From: Megachile rotundata
Lineage: Eukaryota > Arthropoda > Insecta > Hymenoptera > Megachilidae
Direction: 5' to 3'
Length of the DNA: 64,000 bases
Assembly: GCF_050947335.1 (NCBI RefSeq)
Contig: NW_027474130.1
Span: 1-64,000 of the forward strand
Below the pieces are notes generated by a model. The model did no database searches. It was not told where the DNA came from and worked only from the letters and a program-made list of their open reading frames with translations. The first letter of the stretch is position 1. Every line of letters starts with the position of its first letter. Positions 12,101-27,300 of this stretch are shown piece by piece. A program made the translations under genes and the position numbers.

Positions 12101-14220
12101 TATGAGTTAGATTGATAATAATAAGAGTAATAAGTATAGTAATTGTCGTTATATCGATCATATAACCATAATATGGCTAATAGCATGAGATAGATTGATA
12201 ATAATAAGAGTAATGAGTATAGTAATTGTCATTCTATCGATCATATCTGCATAATATGGTTAATAATATGAGTTAGATTGATAATAGTGAGTGTAATAAA
12301 TATAGTAATTGTCGTTCTATCGCTCATATAAGCACAATATGGTTAATAATATGAGTTAGATTGATAATAATAAGAGTAATAAGTATAGTAATTGTCGTTC
12401 TATCGATCATATATGCATAATATGGTTAATAATATGAGTTAGATTGATAATAGTGAGTGTAATAAGTATAGTGAATGTCGTTCTATCGATCATATCAGCA
12501 TAATATGGCTAATAATATGAGTTAGATTCATAATAATAAGAGTAATAAGTATAGTAATTGTCGTTCTATCGATCATATAAGCATAATATGGCTAATAATA
12601 TGAGTTAGAGTGATAATACTAAGAGTAGTGAGTATAGTAATTCTCATTCTATCGATCATATAAGCATAATATGGCTAATAATATGAGTTAGATTGATAAT
12701 AATAAGGGTAATAAGTATAGTAATTGTCGTTCTCTCGATCATATAAGCATAATATGGCTAATAATATGTGTTAGATTGATAATACTAAGAGGAGTGAGTA
12801 TAGTAATTGTCGTTCTATCGATCATATAAGCATAATATGACTAATAATATGAGTTAGATTGATAATAATAAGAGTAATGAGTATAGTAATTGTAGTTCTA
12901 TCGATCATATCTGCATAGTATGGTTAATAATATGAGTTAGATTGATAATAGTGAGTGTAATAAGTATAGTGAATGTCGTTCTATCGATCATATCAGCATA
13001 ATATGGGTAATAATATGAGTTGGATTGATAATAATAAGAGTAATGAGTATAGTAATTGTAGTTCTATCGATCATTTAAGCATGATATGGCTAATAATATG
13101 AGTTAGATTGATAATAATAACAGTAATAAGTATAGTAATTGTCGTTCTATCGATAATATAAGCATAATATGGCTAATAATATGAGTTAGATTGATAATAA
13201 TAAGAGTAATGAGTATAGTAATTGTAGTTCTATCGATCATTTAAGCATAATATGGCTAATAATACGAGTTAGATTGATAATAATAAGAGTAATGAGCATA
13301 GTGATTGTAGTTCTATCGATCATATCTGCATAATATGGTTAATAATATGAGTTAGATTGATAATAATAAGAGTAATAAGTATAGTATTTGTCGTTCTATC
13401 GATCATATAAGCATAATATGGCTAATAATATGAGTTAGATTGATAATAATAAGAGTAATAAGTATAGTAATTGTCGTTCTATCGATCATTTAAGCATAAT
13501 ATGGCTAATAATATGAGTCAGATTGATAATAATAACAGTAATAAGTATAGTAATTGTCGTTCTATCGATAATATAAGCATAATATGCCTAATAATATGAG
13601 TTAGATTGATAAAACTAAGAGTAGTGATTATAGTAATTCTCGTTCTATCGATCACATAAGCATAATATGGCTAATAATATGAGTTAGATTGATAATAATA
13701 AGAGTAATAAGTATAGTAATTGTCGTTCTATCGATCATATAAGCATAATATGGCTAATAATATGAGTTAGATTGAGAATACTAAGAGTAGTGAGTATAGT
13801 AATTCTCGTTCTATCGATCATATAAGCATAATATGGCTAATAATATGAGTTAGATTGATAATAATAAGAGTAATGAGTATAGTAATTGTAGTTCTATCGA
13901 TCATTTAAGCATAATATGGCTAATAATATGAGTTAGATTGATAATAATAACAGTAATAAGTATAGTAATTGTCGTTCTATCGCTCATATAAGCACAATAT
14001 GGCTAATAATATGAGTCAGATTCATAATAATAAGAGTAATAAGTATAGTAGTTGTCGTTCTATCGATCATTTAAGCATAATATGGCGAATAATATGAGTT
14101 GGGTTGATAAAAATAAGAATAATAGGAATAGTAATTGTCGTTCTATCGATCATATCAGCATAATATGGTTAATAATATGAGTTAGAATGATAATAATAAG
14201 AGTAATAAGTATAGTAATTG
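9135..14220. repeat. 33-monomer (2739 bp) tandem duplication
   Basis: AAGCACAATATGG followed by CTAATAATAAGAG at 9261 recurs at 12000, AGCATGAGATAG at 9445 recurs at 12184, and TTGATAAAAATAAGAATAAT near 11371 recurs near 14110. All three offsets are 2739 bp, exactly 33 monomers. The copied part runs from about 9135 to 11480 and is repeated at about 11874-14219. The five monomers between the copies (about 11480-11874) differ from what follows the second copy: here the array goes to AGCACAATATGG and ATAGGAGTAATGAG, there to CATATCTGC. Private differences such as CGATCCCATAAGC near 10911 and TCAAATCTGC near 10580 in the first copy show that the copies are near-identical but not identical. Confidence 0.85.
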
Positions 14221-17200
14221 TCGTTCTATCGATCATATCTGCATAATATGGTTAATAATATGAGTTAGATTGATAATAATAAGAGTAATAAGTATAGTAA
14301 TTGTCGTTATATCGATCATATAACCATAATATGGCTAATAGCATGAGTTAGATTGATAATAATAAGAGTAATGAGTATAGTAATTGTCGTTCTATCGATC
14401 ATATCTGCATAATATGGTTAATAATATGAGTTAGATTGATATTAGTGAGTGTAATAAATATAGTAATTGTCGTTCTATCGCTCATATAAGCACAATATGG
14501 TTAATAATATGAGTTAGATTGATAATAATAAGAGTAATAAGTATAGTAATTGTCGTTCTATCGATCATATATGCATAATATGGTTAATAATATGAGTTAG
14601 ATTGATAATAGTGAGTGTAATACATATAGTAATTGTCGTTCTATCGCTCATATAAGCACAATATGGTTAATAATATGAGTTAGATTGATAATAATAAGAG
14701 TAATAAGTATAGTAATTGTCGTTCTATCGATCATATATGCATAATATGGTTAATAATATGAGTTAGATTGATAATAATAAGTGTAATAAGTATAGTAATT
14801 GTCGTTCTATCGATCATATAAGCATAATATGGCTAATAATATGAGTTAGATTGATAATAGTGAGTGTAATAAGTATAGTGAATGTCGTTCTATCGATCAT
14901 ATCAGCATAATATGGGTAATAATATGAGTTGGATTGATAATAATAAGAGCAATGAGTATAGTAATTGTAGTTCTAACGATCATATAAGCATAATATGGCT
15001 AATAATATGAGTCAGATTCATAATAATAAGAGTAATAAGTATAGTAGTTGTCGTTCTATCGATCATTTAAGCATAATATGGCGAATAATATGAGTTGGGT
15101 TGATAAAAATAAGAATAATAAGTATAGTAATTGTCGTTCTATCGATCATATCAGCATAATATGGTTAATAATATGAGTTAGAATGATAATAATAAGAGTA
15201 ATAAGTATAGTAATTGTCGTTCTATCGATCATATCTGCATAATATGGTTAATAATATGAGTTAGATTGATAATAATAAGAGTAATAAGTATAGTAATTGT
15301 CGTTATATCGATCATATAACCATAATATGGCTAATAGCATGAGTTAGATTGATAATAATAAGAGTAATGAGTATAGTAATTGTCGATCTATCGATCATAT
15401 CTGCATAATATGGTGAATAATATGAGTTAGATTGATAATAGTGAGTGTAATACATATAGTAATTGTCGTTCTATCCCTCATATAAGCACAATATGGTTAA
15501 TAATATGAGTTAGATTGATAATAATAAGAGTAATAAGTATAGTAATTGTCGTTCTATCGATCATATATGCATAATATGGTTAATAATATGAGTTAGATTG
15601 ATAATAATAAGAGTAATGAGTATGGTAATTGTAGTTCTATCGATCATTTAAGCATAATATGGCTAATAATACGAGTTAGATTGATAATAATAAGAGTAAT
15701 GAGCATAGTGATTGTAGTTCTATCGATCATATCTGCATAATATGGTTAATAATATGAGTTAGATTGATAATAATAAGAGTAATAAGTATAGTATTTGTCG
15801 TTCTATCGATCATATAAGCATAATATGGCTAATAATATGAGTTAGATTGATAATAATAAGAGTAATAAGTATAGTAATTGTCGTTCTATCGATCATTTAA
15901 GCATAATATGGCTAATAATATGAGTCAGATTGATAATAATAACAGTAATAAGTATAGTAATTGTCGTTCTATCGATAATATAAGCATAATATGCCTAATA
16001 ATATGAGTTAGATTGATAATAGTGATTGTAATAAATATAGTAATTGTCGTTCTATCGCTCATATAAGCACAATATGGTTAATAATATGAGTTAGATTGAT
16101 AATAATAAGAGTAATAAGTATAGTAATTGTCGTTCTATCGATCATATATGCATAATATGGTTAATAATATGAGTTAGATTGATAATAGTGAGTGTAATAA
16201 GTATAGTGAATGTCGTTCTTTCGATCATATCAGCATAATATGGGTAATAATATGAGTAGGATTGATAATAATAAGAGTATTGAGTATAGTAATTGTAGTT
16301 CTATCGATCATTTAAGCATAATATGGCTAATGATATGAGTTAGATTGATAAAAATAAGAGTAATGAGTATAGTGATTGTAGTTCTATCGATCATATCTGC
16401 ATAATATGGTTAATAATATGAGTTAGATTGATAATAATAAGAGTAATAAGTATAGTAATTGTCGTTCTATCGACAATATAAGCATAATATGGCTAATAAT
16501 ATGAGTTAGATTGATAATACTAAGAGTAGTGAGTATAGTAATTCTCGTTCTATCGATCATATAAGCATAATATGGCTAATAATATGAGTTAGATTGATAA
16601 TAATGAGAGTAATAAGTATAGTAACTGTCGTTCTATCGATCATATAAGCATAATATGGCTAATAATATGAGTTAGAGTGATAATACTAAGAGTAGTGAGT
16701 ATAGTAATTCACATTCTATCGATCATATAAGCATAATATGGCTAATAATATGAGTTAGATTGATAATAATAAGGGTAATAAGTATAGTAATTGTCGTTCT
16801 CTCGATCATATAAGCATAATATGGCTAATAATATGAGTTAGATTGATAATACTAAGAGGAGTGAGTATAGTAATTGTCGTTCTACCGATAATATAAGTAT
16901 AATATGGCTAATAATATGAGTTAGATTGATAATAATAAGAGTAATGAGTATAGTAATTGTAGTTCTATCGATCATATCTGCATAATATGGTTAATAATAT
17001 GAGTTAGAATGATAATAATAAGAGTAATAAGTATAGTAATTGTCGTTCTATAGATCATATAAGCATAATAGGGCTAATAATATGAGTTAGATTGATAATA
17101 AAAAGTGTAATAAGTATAGTAATTGTCGTTCTATCGATCATATCTGCATAATATGGTTAATAATATGAGTTAGATTGATAATAGTGAGTGTAATAAATAT

Positions 17201-17495
17201 AATAATTGTCGTTCTATCGATCATATAAGCATAATATGGTTAATAATATGAGTTAGAATGATAATAATAAGAGTAATAAGTATAGTAATTGTCGTTCTAT
17301 CGATCATATCTGCATAATATGGTTAATAATAAGAGTTAGATTGATAATAATATAAGTAATAAGTATAGTAATTGTCGTTCTATCGATCATATCTGCATAA
17401 TATGGTTAATAATATGAGTTAGATTGATAATAATAAGTGTAATAAGTATAGTAATTGTCGTTATATCGATCATATAACCATAATATGGCTAATAG
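13400..17495. repeat. Partial leading copy of the 76-monomer repeat
   Basis: This stretch matches 20.3-24.4 kb at offsets of 83 or 81 monomers. A TTCTATCGATCATTT monomer start at 13477 pairs with 20366 (6889 bp), AATAGGAATA at 14121 with 21010 (6889 bp), and TTCTAACGAT at 14971 with 21694 (6723 bp). The change of offset marks a 2-monomer gain near 14.5-14.8 kb, where the GTAATACATATAG, CGCTCATATAAGC and CATATATGC set occurs twice. A second change marks 2 monomers missing near 16.43 kb relative to 23.16 kb. GTTCTTTCGATC at 16211 begins another shared marker (22934, 33392, 40197). Confidence 0.8.
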
Positions 17496-20400
17496 CATGA
17501 GATAGATTGATAATAATAAGAGTAATGAGTATAGTAATTGTCATTCTATCGATCATATCTGCATAATATGGTTAATAATATGAGTTAGATTGATAATAGT
17601 GAGTGTAATAAATATAGTAATTGTCGTTCTATCGCTCATATAAGCACAATATGGTTAATAATATGAGTTAGATTGATAATAATAAGAGTAATAAGTATAG
17701 TAATTGTCGTTCTATCGATCATATATGCATAATATGGTTAATAATATGAGTTAGATTGATAATAGTGAGTGTAATAAGTATAGTGAATGTCGTTCTATCG
17801 ATCATATCAGCATAATATGGGTAATAATATGAGTTGGATTGATAATAATAAGAGTAATGAGTATAGTAATTGTAGTTCTATCGATCATATAAGCATAATG
17901 TGGCTAATAATATGAGTCAGATTCATAATAATAAGAGTAATAAGTATAGTAATTGTCGTTCTATCGATCATATAAGCATAATATGGCTAATAATGTGAGT
18001 TAGATTTATAATAATAAGAGTAATAAGTATAGTAATTGTCGTTCTATCGATCATATCTGCATAATATGGTTAATAATATGAGTTAGATCGATAATAGTGA
18101 GTGTAATAAGTATAGTAATTGTCGTTCTATCGATCATATTAGCATAATATTATTAATAATATGAGTTAGATTGATAATAATAAGAGTAATAAGTATAGTA
18201 TTTGTCGTTCTATCGATCATATAAGCATAATATGGCTAATAATACGAGTTAGATTGATAATAGTAAGAGTAATAAGTAGAGTAATTGTCGTTCTATCGAT
18301 CATTTAAGCATGATATGGCAAATAATATGAGTTAGATTGATAATAATAACAGTAATAAGTATAGTAATTGTCGTTCTATCGATAATATAAGCATAATATG
18401 GCTAATAATATGAGTTAGATTGATAATAATAAGAGTAATGAGTATAGTAATTGTAGTTCTATCGATCATTTAAGCATAATATGGCTAATAATACGAGTTA
18501 GATTGATAATAATAAGAGTAATGAGCATAGTGATTGTAGTTCTATCGATCATATCTGCATAATATGGTTAATAATATGAGTTAGATTGATAATAATAAGA
18601 GTAATAAGTATAGTATTTGTCGTTCTATCGATCATATAAGCATAATATGGCTAATAATATGAGTTAGATTGATAATAATAAGAGTAATAAGTATAGTAAT
18701 TGTCGTTCTATCGATCATTTAAGCATAATATGGCTAATAATATGAGTCAGATTGATAATAATAACAGTAATAAGTATAGTAATTGTCGTTCTATCGATAA
18801 TATAAGCATAATATGCCTAATAATATGAGTTAGATTGATAAAACTAAGAGTAGTGAGTATAGTAATTCTCGTTCTATCGATCACATAAGCATAATATGGC
18901 TAATAATATGAGTTAGATTGATAATAATAAGAGTAATAAGTATAGTAATTGTCGTTCTATCGATCATATAAGCATAATATGGTTAATAATATGAGTTAGA
19001 TTGAGAATACTAAGAGTAGTGAGTATAGTAATTCTCGTTCTATCGATCATATAAGCATAATATGGCTAATAATATGAGTTAGATTGATAATAATAAGAGT
19101 AATAAGTATAGTAATTGTTGTTATATCGATCATATAACCATAATATGGCTAATAGCATGAGTTAGATTGATAATAATAAGAGTAATGAGTATAGTAATTG
19201 TCGTTATATCGATCATATAACCATAATATGGCTAATAGCATGAGTTAGATTGATAATAATAAGAGTAATGAGTATAGTAATTGTCGTTCTATCGATCATA
19301 TCTGCATAATATGGTTAATAATATGAGTTAGATTGATAATAGTGAGTGTAATAAATATAGTAATTGTCGTTCTATCGCTCATATCTGCATAATATGGTTA
19401 ATAATATGAGTTAGATTGATAATAATAAGAGTAATAAGTATAGTAATTGTCGTTATATCGATCATATAACCATAATATGGCTAATAGCATGAGTTAGATT
19501 GATAATAATAAGAGTAATGAGTATAGTAATTGTCGTTCTATCGATCATATCTGCATAATATGGTTAATAATATGAGTTAGATTGATAATAGTGAGTGTAA
19601 TAAATATAGTAATTGTCGTTCTATCGCTCATATAAGCACAATATGGTTAATAATATGAGTTAGATTGATAATAATAAGAGTAATAAGTATAGTAATTGTC
19701 GTTCTATCGATCATATCTGCATAATATGGTTAATAATATGAGTTAGATTGATAATAATAAGAGTAATAAGTATAGTAATTGTCGTTATATCGATCATATA
19801 ACCATAATATGGCTAATAGCATGAGTTAGATTGATAATAATAAGAGTAATGAGTATAGTAATTGTCGTTCTATCGATCATATCTGCATAATATGGTTAAT
19901 AATATGAGTTAGATTGATAATAGTGAGTGTAATAAATATAGTAATTGTCGTTCTATCGCTCATATAAGCACAATATGGTTAATAATATGAGTTAGATTGA
20001 TAATAATAAGAGTAATAAGTATAGTAATTTTCGTTCTATCGATCATATATGCATAATATGGTTAATAATATGAGTTAGATTGATAATAATAAGTGTAATA
20101 AGTATAGTAATTGTCGTTCTATCGATCATATAAGCATAATATGGCTAATAATATGAGTTAGATTGATAATAGTGAGTGTAATAAGTATAGTGAATGTCGT
20201 TCTATCGATCATATCAGCATAATATGGGTAATAATATGAGTTGGATTGATAAAAATAAGAGCAATGAGTATAGTAATTGTAGTTCTATCGATCATATAAG
20301 CATAATATGGCTAATAATATGAGTCAGATTCATAATAATAAGAGTAATAAGTATAGTAATTGTCGTTCTATCGATCATTTAAGCATAATATGGCTAATAA

Positions 20401-23400
20401 TATGAGTCAGATTGATAATAATAACAGTAATAAGTATAGTAATTGTCGTTCTATCGATAATATAAGCATAATATGCCTAATAATATGAGTTAGATTGATA
20501 AAACTAAGAGTAGTGATTATAGTAATTCTCGTTCTATCGATCACATAAGCATAATATGGCTAATAATATGAGTTAGATTGATAATAATAAGAGTAATAAG
20601 TATAGTAATTGTCGTTCTATCGATCATATAAGCATAATATGGCTAATAATATGAGTTAGATTGAGAATACTAAGAGTAGTGAGTATAGTAATTCTCGTTC
20701 TATCGATCATATAAGCATAATATGGCTAATAATATGAGTTAGATTGATAATAATAAGAGTAATGAGTATAGTAATTGTAGTTCTATCGATCATTTAAGCA
20801 TAATATGGCTAATAATATGAGTTAGATTGATAATAATAACAGTAATAAGTATAGTAATTGTCGTTCTATCGCTCATATAAGCACAATATGGCTAATAATA
20901 TGAGTCAGATTCATAATAATAAGAGTAATAAGTATAGTAGTTGTCGTTCTATCGATCATTTAAGCATAATATGGCGAATAATATGAGTTGGGTTGATAAA
21001 AATAAGAATAATAGGAATAGTAATTGTCGTTCTATCGATCATATCAGCATAATATGGTTAATAATATGAGTTAGAATGATAATAATAAGAGTAATAAGTA
21101 TAGTAATTGTCGTTCTATCGATCATATCTGCATAATATGGTTAATAATATGAGTTAGATTGATAATAATAAGAGTAATAAGTATAGTAATTGTCGTTATA
21201 TCGATCATATAACCATAATATGGCTAATAGCATGAGTTAGATTGATAATAATAAGAGTAATGAGTATAGTAATTGTCGTTCTATCGATCATATCTGCATA
21301 ATATGGTTAATAATATGAGTTAGATTGATAATAGTGAGTGTAATAAATATAGTAATTGTCGTTCTATCGCTCATATAAGCACAATATGGTTAATAATATG
21401 AGTTAGATTGATAATAATAAGAGTAATAAGTATAGTAATTGTCGTTCTATCGATCATATATGCATAATATGGTTAATAATATGAGTTAGATTGATAATAA
21501 TAAGTGTAATAAGTATAGTAATTGTCGTTCTATCGATCATATAAGCATAATATGGCTAATAATATGAGTTAGATTGATAATAGTGAGTGTAATAAGTATA
21601 GTGAATGTCGTTCTATCGATCATATCAGCATAATATGGGTAATAATATGAGTTGGATTGATAATAATAAGAGCAATGAGTATAGTAATTGTAGTTCTAAC
21701 GATCATATAAGCATAATATGGCTAATAATATGAGTCAGATTCATAATAATAAGAGTAATAAGTATAGTAGTTGTCGTTCTATCGATCATTTAAGCATAAT
21801 ATGGCGAATAATATGAGTTGGGTTGATAAAAATAAGAATAATAAGTATAGTAATTGTCGTTCTATCGATCATATCAGCATAATATGGTTAATAATATGAG
21901 TTAGAATGATAATAATAAGAGTAATAAGTATAGTAATTGTCGTTCTATCGATCATATCTGCATAATATGGTTAATAATATGAGTTAGATTGATAATAATA
22001 AGAGTAATAAGTATAGTAATTGTCGTTATATCGATCATATAACCATAATATGGCTAATAGCATGAGTTAGATTGATAATAATAAGAGTAATGAGTATAGT
22101 AATTGTCGTTCTATCGATCATATCTGCATAATATGGTGAATAATATGAGTTAGATTGATAATAGTGAGTGTAATACATATAGTAATTGTCGTTCTATCGC
22201 TCATATAAGCACAATATGGTTAATAATATGAGTTAGATTGATAATAATAAGAGTAATAAGTATAGTAATTGTCGTTCTATCGATCATATATGCATAATAT
22301 GGTTAATAATATGAGTTAGATTGATAATAATAAGAGTAATGAGTATGGTAATTGTAGTTCTATCGATCATTTAAGCATAATATGGCTAATAATACGAGTT
22401 AGATTGATAATAATAAGAGTAATGAGCATAGTGATTGTAGTTCTATCGATCATATCTGCATAATATGGTTAATAATATGAGTTAGATTGATAATAATAAG
22501 AGTAATAAGTATAGTATTTGTCGTTCTATCGATCATATAAGCATAATATGGCTAATAATATGAGTTAGATTGATAATAATAAGAGTAATAAGTATAGTAA
22601 TTGTCGTTCTATCGATCATTTAAGCATAATATGGCTAATAATATGAGTCAGATTGATAATAATAACAGTAATAAGTATAGTAATTGTCGTTCTATCGATA
22701 ATATAAGCATAATATGCCTAATAATATGAGTTAGATTGATAATAGTGATTGTAATAAATATAGTAATTGTCGTTCTATCGCTCATATAAGCACAATATGG
22801 TTAATAATATGAGTTAGATTGATAATAATAAGAGTAATAAGTATAGTAATTGTCGTTCTATCGATCATATATGCATAATATGGTTAATAATATGAGTTAG
22901 ATTGATAATAGTGAGTGTAATAAGTATAGTGAATGTCGTTCTTTCGATCATATCAGCATAATATGGGTAATAATATGAGTAGGATTGATAATAATAAGAG
23001 TAATGAGTATAGTAATTGTAGTTCTATCGATCATTTAAGCATAATATGGCTAATGATATGAGTTAGATTGATAAAAATAAGAGTAATGAGTATAGTGATT
23101 GTAGTTCTATCGATCATATCTGCATAATATGGTTAATAATATGAGTTAGATTGATAATAATAAGAGTAATAAGTATAGTATTTGTCGTTCTATCGATCAT
23201 ATAAGCATAATATGGCTAATAATATGAGTTAGATTGATAATAATAAGAGTAATAAGTATAGTAATTGTCGTTCTATCGATCATTTAAGCATAATATGGCT
23301 AATAATATTAGTCAGATTGGTAATAATAACAGTAATAAGTATAGTAATTGTCGTTCTATCGACAATATAAGCATAATATGGCTAATAATATGAGTTAGAT

Positions 23401-24384
23401 TGATAATACTAAGAGTAGTGAGTATAGTAATTCTCGTTCTATCGATCATATAAGCATAATATGGCTAATAATATGAGTTAGATTGATAATAATGAGAGTA
23501 ATAAGTATAGTAACTGTCGTTCTATCGATCATATAAGCATAATATGGCTAATAATATGAGTTAGAGTGATAATACTAAGAGTAGTGAGTATAGTAATTCA
23601 CATTCTATCGATCATATAAGCATAATATGGCTAATAATATGAGTTAGATTGATAATAATAAGGGTAATAAGTATAGTAATTGTCGTTCTCTCGATCATAT
23701 AAGCATAATATGGCTAATAATATGAGTTAGATTGATAATACTAAGAGGAGTGAGTATAGTAATTGTCGTTCTATCGATAATATAAGTATAATATGGCTAA
23801 TAATATGAGTTAGATTGATAATAATAAGAGTAATGAGTATAGTAATTGTAGTTCTATCGATCATATCTGCATAATATGGTTAATAATATGAGTTAGAATG
23901 ATAATAATAAGAGTAATAAGTATAGTAATTGTCGTTCTATAGATCATATAAGCATAATAGGGCTAATAATATGAGTTAGATTGATAATAAAAAGTGTAAT
24001 AAGTATAGTAATTGTCGTTCTATCGATCATATCTGCATAATATGGTTAATAATATGAGTTAGATTGATAATAGTGAGTGTAATAAATATAATAATTGTCG
24101 TTCTATCGATCATATAAGCATAATATGGTTAATAATATGAGTTAGAATGATAATAATAAGAGTAATAAGTATAGTAATTGTCGTTCTATCGATCATATCT
24201 GCATAATATGGTTAATAATAAGAGTTAGATTGATAATAATATAAGTAATAAGTATAGTAATTGTCGTTCTATCGATCATATCTGCATAATATGGTTAATA
24301 ATATGAGTTAGATTGATAATAATAAGTGTAATAAGTATAGTAATTGTCGTTATATCGATCATATAACCATAATATGGCTAATAG
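17496..24384. repeat. 76-monomer higher-order repeat, copy 1 (83 monomers)
   Basis: I phased copies on the rare CATGAGATAGATTG, found at 17496, 24385, 28535, 34843 and 41648. This copy is 6889 bp or 83 monomers: the 76-monomer base unit plus a 7-monomer (581 bp) insertion at about 20321-20901, shown by GAGTCAGATTCAT at 20321 and again at 20902. The inserted block resembles the 13.48-14.06 kb segment. Internal markers in order include TATTATTAATAAT, AGTAGAGTAATTG, GATATGGCAAATAAT, AATATGCCTAAT, GAGAATACTAAG, AATTGTTGTTATATC, AATTTTCGTTC, TTCTAACGAT, GTTCTTTCGATC and AATATTAGTCAGATTGG. Confidence 0.88.
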
Positions 24385-27300
24385 CATGAGATAGATTGAT
24401 AATAATAAGAGTAATGAGTATAGTAATTGTCATTCTATCGATCATATCTGCATAATATGGTTAATAATATGAGTTAGATTGATAATAGTGAGTGTAATAA
24501 ATATAGTAATTGTCGTTCTATCGCTCATATAAGCACAATATGGTTAATAATATGAGTTAGATTGATAATAATAAGAGTAATAAGTATAGTAATTGTCGTT
24601 CTATCGATCATATATGCATAATATGGTTAATAATATGAGTTAGATTGATAATAGTGAGTGTAATAAGTATAGTGAATGTCGTTCTATCGATCATATCAGC
24701 ATAATATGGGTAATAATATGAGTTGGATTGATAATAATAAGAGTAATGAGTATAGTAATTGTAGTTCTATCGATCATATAAGCATAATGTGGCTAATAAT
24801 ATGAGTCAGATTCATAATAATAAGAGTAATAAGTATAGTAATTGTCGTTCTATCGATCATATAAGCATAATATGGCTAATAATGTGAGTTAGATTTATAA
24901 TAATAAGAGTAATAAGTATAGTAATTGTCGTTCTATCGATCATATCTGCATAATATGGTTAATAATATGAGTTAGATTGATAATAGTGAGTGTAATAAGT
25001 ATAGTAATTGTCGTTCTATCGATCATATTAGCATAATATTATTAATAATATGAGTTAGATTGATAATAATAAGAGTAATAAGTATAGTATTTGTCGTTCT
25101 ATCGATCATATAAGCATAATATGGCTAATAATACGAGTTAGATTGATAATAGTAAGAGTAATGAGTAGAGTAATTGTCGTTCTATCGATCATTTAAGCAT
25201 GATATGGCAAATAATATGAGTTAGATTGATAATAATAACAGTAATAAGTATAGTAATTGTCGTTCTATCGATAATATAAGCATAATATGGCTAATAATAT
25301 GAGTTAGATTGATAATAATAAGAGTAATGAGTATAGTAATTGTAGTTCTATCGATCATTTAAGCATAATATGGCTAATAATACGAGTTAGATTGATAATA
25401 ATAAGAGTAATGAGCATAGTGATTGTAGTTCTATCGATCATATCTGCATAATATGGTTAATAATATGAGTTAGATTGATAATAATAAGAGTAATAAGTAT
25501 AGTATTTGTCGTTCTATCGATCATATAAGCATAATATGGCTAATAATAAGAGTTAGATTGATAATAATAAGAGTAATAAGTATAGTAATTGTCGTTCTAT
25601 CGATCATATCTGCATAATATGGTTAATAATATGAGTTAGATTGATAATAATAAGAGTAATAAGTATAGTAATTGTCGTTCTATCGATCATTTAAGCATAA
25701 TATGGCTAATAATATGAGTCAGATTGATAATAATAACAGTAATAAGTATAGTAATTGTCGTTCTATCGATAATATAAGCATAATATGCCTAATAATATGA
25801 GTTAGATTGATAAAACTAAGAGTAGTGAGTATAGTAATTCTCGTTCTATCGATCACATAAGCATAATATGGCTAATAATATGAGTTAGATTGATAATAAT
25901 AAGAGTAATAAGTATAGTAATTGTCGTTCTATCGATCATATAAGCATAATATGGTTAATAATATGAGTTAGATTGAGAATACTAAGAGTAGTGAGTATAG
26001 TAATTCTCGTTCTATCGATCATATAAGCATAATATGGCTAATAATATGAGTTAGATTGATAATAATAAGAGTAATAAGTATAGTAATTGTTGTTATATCG
26101 ATCATATAACCATAATATGGCTAATAGCATGAGTTAGATTGATAATAATAAGAGTAATGAGTATAGTAATTGTCGTTATATCGATCATATAACCATAATA
26201 TGGCTAATAGCATGAGTTAGATTGATAATAATAAGAGTAATGAGTATAGTAATTGTCGTTCTATCGATCATATCTGCATAATATGGTTAATAATATGAGT
26301 TAGATTGATAATAGTGAGTGTAATAAATATAGTAATTGTCGTTCTATCGCTCATATCTGCATAATATGGTTAATAATATGAGTTAGATTGATAATAATAA
26401 GAGTAATAAGTATAGTAATTGTCGTTATATCGATCATATAACCATAATATGGCTAATAGCATGAGTTAGATTGATAATAATAAGAGTAATGAGTATAGTA
26501 ATTGTCGTTCTATCGATCATATCTGCATAATATGGTTAATAATATGAGTTAGATTGATAATAGTGAGTGTAATAAATATAGTAATTGTCGTTCTATCGCT
26601 CATATAAGCACAATATGGTTAATAATATGAGTTAGATTGATAATAATAAGAGTAATAAGTATAGTAATTGTCGTTCTATCGATCATATCTGCATAATATG
26701 GTTAATAATATGAGTTAGATTGATAATAATAAGAGTAATAAGTATAGTAATTGTCGTTATATCGATCATATAACCATAATATGGCTAATAGCATGAGTTA
26801 GATTGATAATAATAAGAGTAATGAGTATAGTAATTGTCGTTCTATCGATCATATCTGCATAATATGGTTAATAATATGAGTTAGATTCATAATAGTGAGT
26901 GTAATAAATATAGTAATTGTCGTTCTATCGCTCATATAAGCACAATATGGTTAATAATATGAGTTAGATTGATAATAATAAGAGTAATAAGTATAGTAAT
27001 TGTCGTTCTATCGATCATATATGCATAATATGGTTAATAATATGAGTTAGATTGATAATAATAAGTGTAATAAGTATAGTAATTGTCGTTCTATCGATCA
27101 TATAAGCATAATATGGCTAATAATATGAGTTAGATTGATAATAGTGAGTGTAATAAGTATAGTGAATGTCGTTCTATCGATCATATCAGCATAATATGGG
27201 TAATAATATGAGTTGGATTGATAATAATAAGAGCAATGAGTATAGTAATTGTAGTTCTAACGATCATATAAGCATAATATGGCTAATAATATGAGTCAGA

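Noticed and set aside
17496..24384. The spacing 6889 bp equals 83 x 83
   Set aside because: A coincidence: the base unit is 76 monomers and this copy has a 7-monomer insertion. No other pair of neighbouring copies has this length.
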